Positions 1 through 5,964 of a stretch of 17,273 bases of DNA are shown piece after piece. The notes under the pieces were generated by a model. The model ran no database searches. It was given only the letters and a program-made list of their open reading frames with translations, and had not been told where the DNA came from. The stretch's first letter is position 1, and every line of letters begins with the position of its first letter. Source of the DNA: Bacteroidota bacterium (lineage in GTDB: Bacteria; Bacteroidota; Bacteroidia; Flavobacteriales; Weeksellaceae); NCBI GenBank assembly GCA_023411265.1, contig JAEYOX010000064.1:1-17273 (forward strand). The letters are read 5' to 3'. The position numbers and the translations under genes were made by a program.

Positions 1-191
1 TTGACAGTGAAAATGCTTCCAGAAAAATTGATGCGGACCTTTTCATTGATGACCGAAATTTAGGCGGATTTCCCGGTTGGGGAGAAATTTATAATATCAT
101 CAACGAAAGAATAGAATTCCGTGTGGACGGAGGTGAAGTTCTGGCCTATTCAAAATTAAAAAAAGAAAAGAAAAAAGGTTTGTTCTGGTAA
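1..191 (+). CDS. HAD-type phosphatase, BT0820-like family (3' end only)
   Basis: The window opens inside this gene; the readable frame begins at base 3 and gives about 62 codons before the TAA at 189-191. The visible part is the C-terminal end of a small hydrolase. It contains DADLFIDDRNLGGFPGWGEI, where the IDDRN segment corresponds to the last acidic motif of haloacid-dehalogenase phosphatases, and it ends in a lysine-rich tail and FW. In the family as I remember it, the IDDRN-GG-P-WG pattern is typical of the BT0820-type HAD hydrolases of Bacteroidota, whose physiological substrate is unknown. The catalytic DxD is upstream of the window, so activity cannot be judged. The next promoter (180-209) overlaps the last codons. 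Confidence 0.75.
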   Translation, partial: DSENASRKIDADLFIDDRNLGGFPGWGEIYNIINERIEFRVDGGEVLAYSKLKKEKKKGLFW

Positions 192-209
192 AATATTTTT
201 TTATCTTTG
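180..209 (+). promoter_or_regulatory. Bacteroidota-type promoter for the lipoprotein gene
   Basis: TTG at 180-182, 19 bases, then TATCTTTG at 202-209, matching the TTG-N17-19-TAnnTTTG consensus used by the primary sigma factor of Bacteroidota. The -33 element sits in the final codons of the upstream phosphatase gene. The expected start lies near 214-217, giving a leader of about 15 bases before the ATG at 232. Confidence 0.7.
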
Positions 210-231
210 ATTTACTAAAAACAATAAACCT

Positions 232-741
232 ATGAAAACACAGCCTTTTTTTAAAACCTTAATGGTTATTCTTTTCGGAACGCTCCTACTATGGAATGTT
301 GGATGTCGCTCAACTGATAATGACGATGATGAGGAAGATGATACTGAACTAGTTAAAGGTAAGTGCAATATTGAAGCTGAAATTACCGGTGATATGACAG
401 CTTATTTTCAATCTGATTTGAATTTTAGTGCCATGACAGTTGCCTCTGGATATTATAGTTTAGCCGGATCAGACGGTAGTAGTGCATTTGCAATAGTAAT
501 TCCTGAAAACATTGCCAAAGGAACCTACACAATGAGTGATAGTGCAATTGGACCAGGGACTCAGTTCGGATACACCGGTGCAAATTTCGGTTATGTTGCT
601 TCTAAGAATCTTAATTCAGACATTACTATTACAATTACAGCTTCTGGCAATGGTATCATTGAAGGTTATTTTACGGGTAAAATGAAAAATTTGGATGATG
701 ATATTATTAACGTTAACGTAGATTTTGTCGGAGCTTATTAA
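232..741 (+). CDS. small acidic lipoprotein, unknown function
   Basis: A 169-residue protein with a lipoprotein signal: basic start, hydrophobic stretch (residues 8-21), lipobox ending WNVGC with the lipidated cysteine at 25. Immediately after the cysteine comes RSTDNDDDEEDD, a strongly acidic stretch. Acidic residues just after the lipid cysteine act as a surface-export signal in some Bacteroidota, so surface exposure is a reasonable inference. The rest is rich in G, T, S and alternating hydrophobic residues and looks like a beta-sandwich; I do not recognise the family. It has its own promoter (180-209) and terminator (763-792), so it is probably a single-gene unit. The ATG at 232 is the only start that keeps the signal peptide intact. 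Confidence 0.75.
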   Translation: MKTQPFFKTLMVILFGTLLLWNVGCRSTDNDDDEEDDTELVKGKCNIEAEITGDMTAYFQSDLNFSAMTVASGYYSLAGSDGSSAFAIVIPENIAKGTYTMSDSAIGPGTQFGYTGANFGYVASKNLNSDITITITASGNGIIEGYFTGKMKNLDDDIINVNVDFVGAY

Positions 742-762
742 TTGATTTACAATAGAATTATT

Positions 763-792
763 TGCCTGCAGCGTTCTGCGGGCATTTTTTTT
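763..792 (+). terminator. intrinsic terminator after the lipoprotein gene
   Basis: A 9-bp stem (TGCCTGCAG at 763-771 with CTGCGGGCA at 776-784, one T-G wobble), loop CGTT, followed by eight Ts at 785-792. It lies 21 bases past the lipoprotein stop. The last T is also the first base of the promoter box of the next gene. Confidence 0.85.
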
Positions 793-799
793 ATCTTTG
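792..799 (+). promoter_or_regulatory. -7 promoter box of map
   Basis: TATCTTTG fits TAnnTTTG exactly. No TTG is found 17-19 bases upstream, because that stretch is occupied by the terminator hairpin, so only half of the promoter is supported. The ATG at 805 follows after five bases, which would place the transcription start at or within a few bases of the start codon. Confidence 0.5.
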
Positions 800-804
800 C
801 ATTC

Positions 805-1614
805 ATGATTATTTTAAAAACATTGGACGAGCTTCGGCTCATGCGCGAAAGTGCTCAGTTGGTTTCCAAAACTCTGGGAATGGTAGCGAAACAAATAAAA
901 CCAGGTGTTACCACTAATTATATTGATGCTATTGCTGCAGAATATATTCGGGATCACGGTGGCGAACCTGCTTTTTTAGGAATGTACGGATTTCCAAAAA
1001 ATCTATGTATCTCTCCCAATTCGGAGGTGGTTCATGGCATTCCAAATGATAAACCTTTAGAAAACGGGGACATCCTTTCTGTAGATTGCGGCGTATATAT
1101 GAACGGTTTTTACGGCGACCATGCTTATACTTTTGAAGTAGGAGAGGTAGATCCGGAAACCGAAAAGCTGTTGAAAATAACCAAAGAATCTCTCTATAAA
1201 GGTATTGAACAGTGTGTTCGAGGCAAAAGAGTAGGCGATATTTCTTTTGCTATTCAATCGCACTGCGAAGCGAACGGTTATGGCGTTGTCCGTGAGTTGG
1301 TGGGACACGGATTAGGAAAGAAAATGCACGAAGATCCGCAGGTTCCGAATTACGGAAGGAAAGGAAGTGGGAAAGTCCTGAAAGACGGAATTGCACTCGC
1401 CATAGAACCAATGATTAATTTGGGAACGGAAAAAGTGAAATTTCACGATGACGGCTGGACAGTGACTACTTTGGACGGAAAAAACTCAGCACATTATGAA
1501 CACAATGTTTGTATCATACAAGGAAAACCGGTTTTATTGTCCACTTTCAAATATATTTACGAAGCACTCGGAATTGAAAGTAAGGAGGAAGACGCGTTTA
1601 CAATGGATTTTTAG
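805..1614 (+). CDS. map: methionine aminopeptidase, type I
   Basis: Removes the initiator methionine from new proteins in the cytoplasm. The 269-residue product carries all five metal ligands of the pita-bread fold: D94 and D105 (VDCGVYMNGFYGDHAY), H168 (VGHGLG), E201 (AIEPMIN) and E232 (YEHNV); H77 in VVHGIP and H175 are the usual active-site histidines. Length is normal for bacterial type I enzymes without the zinc-finger extension. The open frame can be extended upstream to a TTG at 742, but that would translate the terminator hairpin and promoter box; the ATG at 805 gives the usual MIILKTLDEL start. The following methyltransferase ATG directly abuts the TAG stop, so the two are probably co-transcribed. 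Confidence 0.97.
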   Translation: MIILKTLDELRLMRESAQLVSKTLGMVAKQIKPGVTTNYIDAIAAEYIRDHGGEPAFLGMYGFPKNLCISPNSEVVHGIPNDKPLENGDILSVDCGVYMNGFYGDHAYTFEVGEVDPETEKLLKITKESLYKGIEQCVRGKRVGDISFAIQSHCEANGYGVVRELVGHGLGKKMHEDPQVPNYGRKGSGKVLKDGIALAIEPMINLGTEKVKFHDDGWTVTTLDGKNSAHYEHNVCIIQGKPVLLSTFKYIYEALGIESKEEDAFTMDF

Positions 1615-2382
1615 ATGAAAAAAATTACTAAATTCCTTCTCAATAAAATTCCCCGGCCGTGGCTTATTTCCGTTAGCATTATAGCGCGTCCCGCTATTTA
1701 TCAGTTTTATAAAGGAAATAACTTCACCGATCCTATCGACGGAAAATCGTACCGGAAGTTCCTTCCCTACGGCTACGGAAAACCAAGAGAAAATGCCCTT
1801 TCTCCCGGAACTTTGAGCCTCGAAAGACACCGCCAAATGTGGCTTTACCTGAAAAATGAAACCGATTTTTTCACGAAAAATCAAAGGGTTTTACACATCG
1901 CTCCCGAGCAGGAATTTCTTCGAAGATTTAAAAAAATGAGAAATCTCGATTATATTTCTGCAGATCTTTATTCACCAATTGTTGATGTAAAAGCCGATAT
2001 TCTTTCCCTTCCTTTTCAGGATAATAGTTTTGATATTGTGATTTGCAACCACGTTCTGGAACATATCGAAGACGATCGAAAAGCGATGAGCGAACTCTAC
2101 AGAGTCATGAAAAAAGGTGGCTGGGGAATTCTTCAGGTTCCTATGAAAAATTCTCTGGAAAAAACGTATGAAGATTTTTCGATAAAAGATCCCAAAGAAA
2201 GACAAAAACATTTCGGTCAGTACGACCATGTTCGTTGGTACGGAATGGATTATTTCGACCGCCTCGAAAGTGTAGGCTTTCAGGCAGAAGCCAACTTCTA
2301 CTCCAGAAAATTTTCCGAGGAAGAAAGAAAGAGATTCGCTCTGCTAGAAAATGAAATTCTGCCTTTGGTTTTCAAAAATTAA
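1615..2382 (+). CDS. class I SAM-dependent methyltransferase
   Basis: A 255-residue methyltransferase of the Methyltransf_11 type. The SAM-binding region begins with RVLHIAPE (91-98), in which HIAPE replaces the usual glycine-rich loop, followed by DYISADLYSP (112-121), the acidic strand that binds the ribose, DILSLPFQDNSFDIVIC (128-144), and CNHVLEHIEDD (144-154), a classical motif. The N-terminal part contains FTDPIDGKSYRKFLPYG (37-53) and RENALSPGTLSLERHR (58-73), which look like a zinc ribbon whose cysteines have been replaced. The substrate is unknown. The ATG directly follows the map stop codon, implying translational coupling. The TAA is directly abutted by the stop codon of the opposite-strand pseudogene, with no terminator between. 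Confidence 0.85.
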   Translation: MKKITKFLLNKIPRPWLISVSIIARPAIYQFYKGNNFTDPIDGKSYRKFLPYGYGKPRENALSPGTLSLERHRQMWLYLKNETDFFTKNQRVLHIAPEQEFLRRFKKMRNLDYISADLYSPIVDVKADILSLPFQDNSFDIVICNHVLEHIEDDRKAMSELYRVMKKGGWGILQVPMKNSLEKTYEDFSIKDPKERQKHFGQYDHVRWYGMDYFDRLESVGFQAEANFYSRKFSEEERKRFALLENEILPLVFKN

Positions 2383-3056
2383 TTATTCTTTTAGGAAAAA
2401 CTGGGAAGGGTAAGACTCAATCAGCAATAGATATTGTCCTTTCGGGAAGTGCTGAATGTTAATGCTCATTTTTTCCTTACTTTTCAGGGATTTCATCAAT
2501 TTTCCTGATAAATCCAAGATCTGAACTTTCTTATTTTTTTCTACATTTTCGATATGAATTTATTCAACTGCAGGATTGGGAAAGGTTCTAAAAGTAGGTT
2601 TTATTTCCGCCTCCCTGCTGCTCAGGTAATAGTTGTTGTAATATACTTTATTCCCGTTGTTTGGCTTCGAAATGATTAATATTTTATTGGTACCGTTGCT
2701 TATAATTTGATAAGGATGTGTGGTGCTTCCGCCTAAAATTTTGTAATGTTTGTCATCCAAATCATTTACAGCCACATAATTATTTCCAAAAAACCGGTTG
2801 CTGCAGTAAAACTGTCAGTGGATAGAAAGCTTACGTCAGTAGCAGCTGAGGTATTGAAATAATTACTGTAAAATTGATACTGGCCGTTTCCATTCGGAGT
2901 GAATTGAGAAGGCTGTAAAATGTGGTCACTTACAGGTCTTACTATGGTGAGACCATTCCATTCTATTTGCGAAACGTACCAGTCATTCGGTACCAAGTCA
3001 GGATGTTGTGCGAGAAAAAACTGACTGAACAAGAGAAATAATAAGGTTTTTCTCAT
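2383..3056 (-). pseudogene. broken secreted protein gene with a T9SS type A sorting domain
   Basis: Read on the minus strand, the gene starts at ATG 3056 with a signal peptide (MRKTLLFLLFSQFFLAQ) and continues as HPDLVPNDWYVSQIEWNG, then breaks. At the A6 run 2788-2793 (T6 on the coding strand) one base appears missing: the frame runs into a stop shortly after ATGF, but adding one T gives ATGFFGNNYVAVNDLDDKHY and joins the next frame. That frame ends at a TAA at 2562-2560 just after TFPNPAVE, yet beyond it the same frame continues for 58 codons as IHIENVEKNKKVQILDLSGK and on to FPKGQYLLLIE, a textbook T9SS C-terminal sorting domain (FPNP, then DLSGK, then LPxGxYxL). Intact length would be about 224 residues. 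Related short secreted proteins are common in Chryseobacterium; their function is unknown to me. Confidence 0.85.
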
Positions 3057-3141
3057 AATAAAAATTATTCATAAAGTTTTAAATAAAATGATTGCTTTGC
3101 CAATATCGTCGGCTATTTTTTATTCAACCGTTTTGTTTCAT

Positions 3142-3149
3142 TAACTTTG
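3142..3149 (+). promoter_or_regulatory. -7 promoter box of era
   Basis: TAACTTTG matches TAnnTTTG and ends ten bases before the era ATG. No TTG is seen at the expected -33 distance, so the call rests on the -7 box and its position alone. Confidence 0.42.
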
Positions 3150-3159
3150 TGTTTTTATA

Positions 3160-4041
3160 ATGAATATGCATAAATCAGGATTTGTCAATATAGTCGGAAA
3201 GCCCAATGCAGGAAAATCTACGCTGCTGAATCAGCTGATGGGCGAGAAATTGGCCATCGTTACTCAAAAAGCGCAAACCACCCGACACAGAATATTTGGA
3301 ATTTATAACGAAGAAGACCTGCAGATTGTTTTTTCAGATACTCCGGGCGTATTGGATCCCAAGTACGAACTACAGGAAAAAATGATGGATTTCGTGAAAG
3401 ACAGCCTTCAGGATGCGGATGTTTTTCTGATGATTACCGATATTAATGATAAAGGTGAACCCTCCGAATTTCTGATTGAAAAACTAAACAAAATACCTGT
3501 TCCGGTGCTTATTCTCATCAATAAAATTGATGAATCTAACCAGGAAAGTATGGAGAAAGTTATCGAATTCTGGCACGGGAAAATTCCTAAAGCTGAAATT
3601 CTGCCCATTTCCGCACTGCAGGGAATCAATACTGATTTAATATTGCCGAAATTGAAATCCCTGCTTCCGGAAAATCCCCCGTATTACGACAAAGATCAGT
3701 ACACGGACAAGTCTGAGCGTTTCTTCGTCAATGAAGCGATTCGCGAGAAAATTCTGCTAAATTATGAGAAAGAAATTCCTTATTCTGTGGAAGTAGTGAC
3801 GGAGCAATTCAAAGAAAAAGAAGGAATTATTTTTATTGATTCCATTATATATGTGGAAAGAGACACCCAGAAAGGAATCCTAATCGGGCATAAAGGGGAG
3901 GCCATAAAGAAAGTGGGAACAGAGGCCAGAGAAGACCTTGAGAAATTCTTTCAGAAGAAAATCCATCTCAATTTATTTGTGAAAGTGAAAAAAGACTGGA
4001 GAAAAAATGATAGGGATCTGAAAAACTTCGGTTACAGATAA
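3160..4041 (+). CDS. era: GTPase Era, ribosome assembly factor
   Basis: Era binds the 3' end of 16S rRNA and helps mature the small ribosomal subunit. The 293-residue protein has the full set of G motifs: GKPNAGKS (13-20), the switch region QTTRHR (39-44), DTPG (60-63), NKID (121-124) and SAL (151-153). The C-terminal third is a KH domain with ILIGHKGEAIKKVGTEARED followed by KIHLNLFVKVKKDWR. Length is standard. A second ATG at 3166 gives MHKSGFVNIVG and is an equally plausible start; 3160 was kept because it is the first ATG after the promoter box. It appears to be a single-gene unit; the downstream doxX-like gene has its own promoter box. Confidence 0.97.
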   Translation: MNMHKSGFVNIVGKPNAGKSTLLNQLMGEKLAIVTQKAQTTRHRIFGIYNEEDLQIVFSDTPGVLDPKYELQEKMMDFVKDSLQDADVFLMITDINDKGEPSEFLIEKLNKIPVPVLILINKIDESNQESMEKVIEFWHGKIPKAEILPISALQGINTDLILPKLKSLLPENPPYYDKDQYTDKSERFFVNEAIREKILLNYEKEIPYSVEVVTEQFKEKEGIIFIDSIIYVERDTQKGILIGHKGEAIKKVGTEAREDLEKFFQKKIHLNLFVKVKKDWRKNDRDLKNFGYR

Positions 4042-4074
4042 TTTTCCCGTCATTTTTTATTTTAAGTATTTTTA

Positions 4075-4082
4075 TACATTTG
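4075..4082 (+). promoter_or_regulatory. -7 promoter box of the doxX-like gene
   Basis: TACATTTG matches TAnnTTTG, 18 bases before the ATG at 4101. No good -33 TTG is visible. The TTG at the end of this box is an in-frame near-start codon, which makes the longest open frame begin inside the promoter. Confidence 0.45.
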
Positions 4083-4100
4083 TTTAAATTTTTTGTGCGC

Positions 4101-4529
4101 ATGAATTATTTTACATCAATCAGAGCTAACCCTCAGATTACAGATCTCGTGTTGTTGGTAGTAAGGATTTTCATTGGATTTGCCATGATTTCACACGGAT
4201 ATCCTAAACTGGATAAACTTTTAGGAGATGAGGAAATTCAGTTCTTTAGTTTTATGGGTCTTAGTCCGGCGATATCTCTAGGTCTTGCAGTTTTCTCAGA
4301 ATTTGTTTGTTCTATTTTTATTATTTTAGGTTTATTTACACGTTGGGCAGTATTCTTTCTTCTTGTCACCATGGCAGTCGCCGGGCTTATCGTGCATGGT
4401 GCAGATCCTTTCTCCGACAGGGAAATGAGTTTGTTATATCTCGCTAATTATCTGATGATTTTTGCTTTCGGTCCGGGGAAATATTCCATAGATTCCATGA
4501 TCAGCAGAAGAAAACAAAGTAGTTGGTAA
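4101..4529 (+). CDS. DoxX-family membrane protein
   Basis: A 142-residue integral membrane protein of the DoxX family, with about four transmembrane segments: one around VLLVVRIFIGFAMISHG, one around ISLGLAVFSEFVCSIFIILG, one around WAVFFLLVTMAVAGLIVHG, and one around LYLANYLMIFAFG. The SHGYPKLDKLL motif after the first segment and the GPGKYSID ending are typical of the family. DoxX proteins are small quinone- or redox-linked membrane proteins; the role of this one is unknown. The frame extends upstream to a TTG at 4080, but that codon is part of a TACATTTG promoter box, so the ATG at 4101 was chosen. It lies between era and the satD operator region. Confidence 0.85.
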   Translation: MNYFTSIRANPQITDLVLLVVRIFIGFAMISHGYPKLDKLLGDEEIQFFSFMGLSPAISLGLAVFSEFVCSIFIILGLFTRWAVFFLLVTMAVAGLIVHGADPFSDREMSLLYLANYLMIFAFGPGKYSIDSMISRRKQSSW

Positions 4530-4543
4530 ATCTTAATCTTTGT

Positions 4544-4569
4544 TTTTATAAGTTATTTACCTTATAAAA
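4544..4569. repeat. inverted repeat 1 upstream of satD (possible operator)
   Basis: Perfect 9-bp arms TTTTATAAG (4544-4552) and CTTATAAAA (4561-4569) with an 8-base spacer. The ATAAG/CTTAT core is shared with the two following repeats, which suggests repeated binding sites for one dimeric regulator. There is no T-run in terminator position; the repeat lies 14 bases past the doxX-like stop. Confidence 0.55.
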
Positions 4570-4576
4570 CTGTATA

Positions 4577-4594
4577 ATAAGCAAATAAGCTTAT
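4577..4594. repeat. inverted repeat 2 upstream of satD (possible operator)
   Basis: ATAAGC at 4577-4582 and GCTTAT at 4589-4594 form an inverted pair with a 6-base spacer. The second half also forms the perfect 10-bp palindrome ATAAGCTTAT at 4585-4594, so ATAAGC occurs twice directly, 8 bases apart. Confidence 0.5.
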
Positions 4595-4605
4595 ATTTTT
4601 ATTTC

Positions 4606-4623
4606 ATAAGTATTTTTACTTAT
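4606..4623. repeat. inverted repeat 3, overlapping the satD promoter box (possible operator)
   Basis: Perfect arms ATAAGTA (4606-4612) and TACTTAT (4617-4623) around TTTT. The right arm overlaps the -7 box TATATTTG (4621-4628), the position expected of a repressor operator. It shares ATAAG/CTTAT with repeats 1 and 2. Confidence 0.6.
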
Positions 4624-4628
4624 ATTTG
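4621..4628 (+). promoter_or_regulatory. -7 promoter box of satD
   Basis: TATATTTG matches TAnnTTTG, only four bases before the ATG at 4633. The expected transcription start would fall on or next to the start codon, so the message is probably leaderless. No clear TTG is present at the -33 position, which would fit a regulated promoter. Confidence 0.55.
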
Positions 4629-4632
4629 CAGC

Positions 4633-5238
4633 ATGATTGCGGTGATTACCGGAGATATTATCAACTCTCAGCACACGAATACCGAACTGTGGATACAGAA
4701 ACTGAAAGCATTGTTCGGAAGCTGGGCGCAAACCCCTTCTGAATGGGAAATATATAGGGGAGACGAGTTTCAGTACAAATGTGCGATAGATGAAGTATTT
4801 ACTAAAATCATTCTTATAAAATCCCTCATCAAAACTTTTGAAAATCTGGATGTTCGTCTCGCTATAGGAATCGGAACGGAGGTTTTCAGTTCAGAAAAAA
4901 TTACGGAATCCAACGGCTCAGCGTATGTCCATTCCGGAAGATTGCTGAACGAAATAAAACTCAACGGGCGAACTCTCGCCATTAAAACGCCTGACGAAAA
5001 TATAAACACAGATCTTAATATTCTCTTCCAGTGGACCTCATTGGATTTCGATAATTGGACGGCAGTTTCGGCGGAAATCATTCATATTTTCGCCCAGGAT
5101 TCAACCCTCAGTCAGGAGCAGGTAGCCAATCAACTGAATATATCTCAATCTTCTGTCAGTCAGCGTCTCAAAAGAGTGAATTACGATTTAATCACGATGA
5201 CAGACATGTATTTCAGAAAAAAAATTTCGCAGTTGTAA
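4633..5238 (+). CDS. SatD-family protein with C-terminal helix-turn-helix
   Basis: A 201-residue protein. Residues 1-125 match the SatD family: MIAVITGDIINSQ at the start, IYRGDEFQY (40-48), VRLAIGIG (74-81), and GSAYVHSGRLLNEIK (95-109). SatD was named from a streptococcal acid-tolerance operon and its biochemical role is not established. Residues 159-182 (LSQEQVANQLNISQSSVSQR and following) form a clear helix-turn-helix, so it probably binds DNA. The start is fixed by the promoter box four bases upstream. The next gene starts three bases after the stop, so the pair is one operon. Three inverted repeats precede it and one overlaps its promoter, suggesting autoregulation. The order of conserved motifs in the first domain recalls class III nucleotide cyclases (D8, D44, then xxxGIG, then SGRLL); this is inference only. 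Confidence 0.85.
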   Translation: MIAVITGDIINSQHTNTELWIQKLKALFGSWAQTPSEWEIYRGDEFQYKCAIDEVFTKIILIKSLIKTFENLDVRLAIGIGTEVFSSEKITESNGSAYVHSGRLLNEIKLNGRTLAIKTPDENINTDLNILFQWTSLDFDNWTAVSAEIIHIFAQDSTLSQEQVANQLNISQSSVSQRLKRVNYDLITMTDMYFRKKISQL

Positions 5239-5241
5239 CGC

Positions 5242-5940
5242 ATGGTTTTTACACAACTCATACTGGCTCATATCATCGGAGATTTTATCTTGCAGCCGGG
5301 AAAATGGGTTGCCCGCAAAGAACAGAAAAAAACCGCCAGCAAGGAATTGTACTGGCATATTTTCATTCACGCAGTGTTAAGTTTTATTTTCCTTTGGAAT
5401 TTGAATCTTTGGTGGATTGCCTTGGTTATCGGTTTTTCTCATTTCATCATTGATGCACTCAAGCTTCATCTCCAATCCAATAAAACCAAAAAAGCAGCGT
5501 TCTTTTTGGATCAGGGAGCACATTTGTTGGTTATTGTATTTCTTTCCTTTATCATCGGTGAAATTAATTTTAATTTTCTTCATGATGCGCAATTTCTCAA
5601 GATTTTTACGGGCATTGTTTTTCTCACCATTCCCGTTTCTGTTATCATTAAGATATTGCTCTCTTCTTGGATTCCAGAAACTCAGGATATTAATAAAGTG
5701 CAAACGGAAAGTCTGGTAAACGCAGGGAAATATATCGGAATTTTAGAACGTTTGCTGGTGTTTACCTTCATCATTGCAGATCATTGGGAAGGGGTTGGTT
5801 TTATGATTGCAGCGAAATCTGTTTTTAGATTCAGCGATCTTGCCGAAGCCCGCCAGCGAAAGCTGACAGAATATGTATTGGTTGGAACATTGCTGAGTTT
5901 CGGAATTGCCGTGATCGTAGGAATTATAGTGAAATTATAA
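5242..5940 (+). CDS. DUF3307 membrane protein
   Basis: A 232-residue polytopic membrane protein of the DUF3307 family, recognised from the N-terminal pattern LILAHIIGDFILQPGKWV and then WHIFIH, HFIIDALK and FFLDQGAH. Histidines and aspartates lie in or near the membrane segments (H10, D14, H39, H43, H67, D71, D90, H94), a spacing that hints at a metal site, though no activity is established for the family. Hydrophobic segments lie roughly at 42-70, 93-113, 118-140, 165-190 and 207-230. It follows satD by three bases, and SatD/DUF3307 pairing suggests the two work together: a cytosolic sensor/DNA-binding protein plus a membrane partner. purC starts 25 bases after the stop with no visible promoter or terminator, so readthrough into purCF is possible. 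Confidence 0.8.
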   Translation: MVFTQLILAHIIGDFILQPGKWVARKEQKKTASKELYWHIFIHAVLSFIFLWNLNLWWIALVIGFSHFIIDALKLHLQSNKTKKAAFFLDQGAHLLVIVFLSFIIGEINFNFLHDAQFLKIFTGIVFLTIPVSVIIKILLSSWIPETQDINKVQTESLVNAGKYIGILERLLVFTFIIADHWEGVGFMIAAKSVFRFSDLAEARQRKLTEYVLVGTLLSFGIAVIVGIIVKL

Positions 5941-5964
5941 TGTAAAATTGATAAAAATTAAATT

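Noticed and set aside
5055..5453. Plus-strand 132-codon frame across the satD/DUF3307 junction
   Set aside because: It is rich in S, H, C and F and is out of frame with two recognisable families; a shadow.
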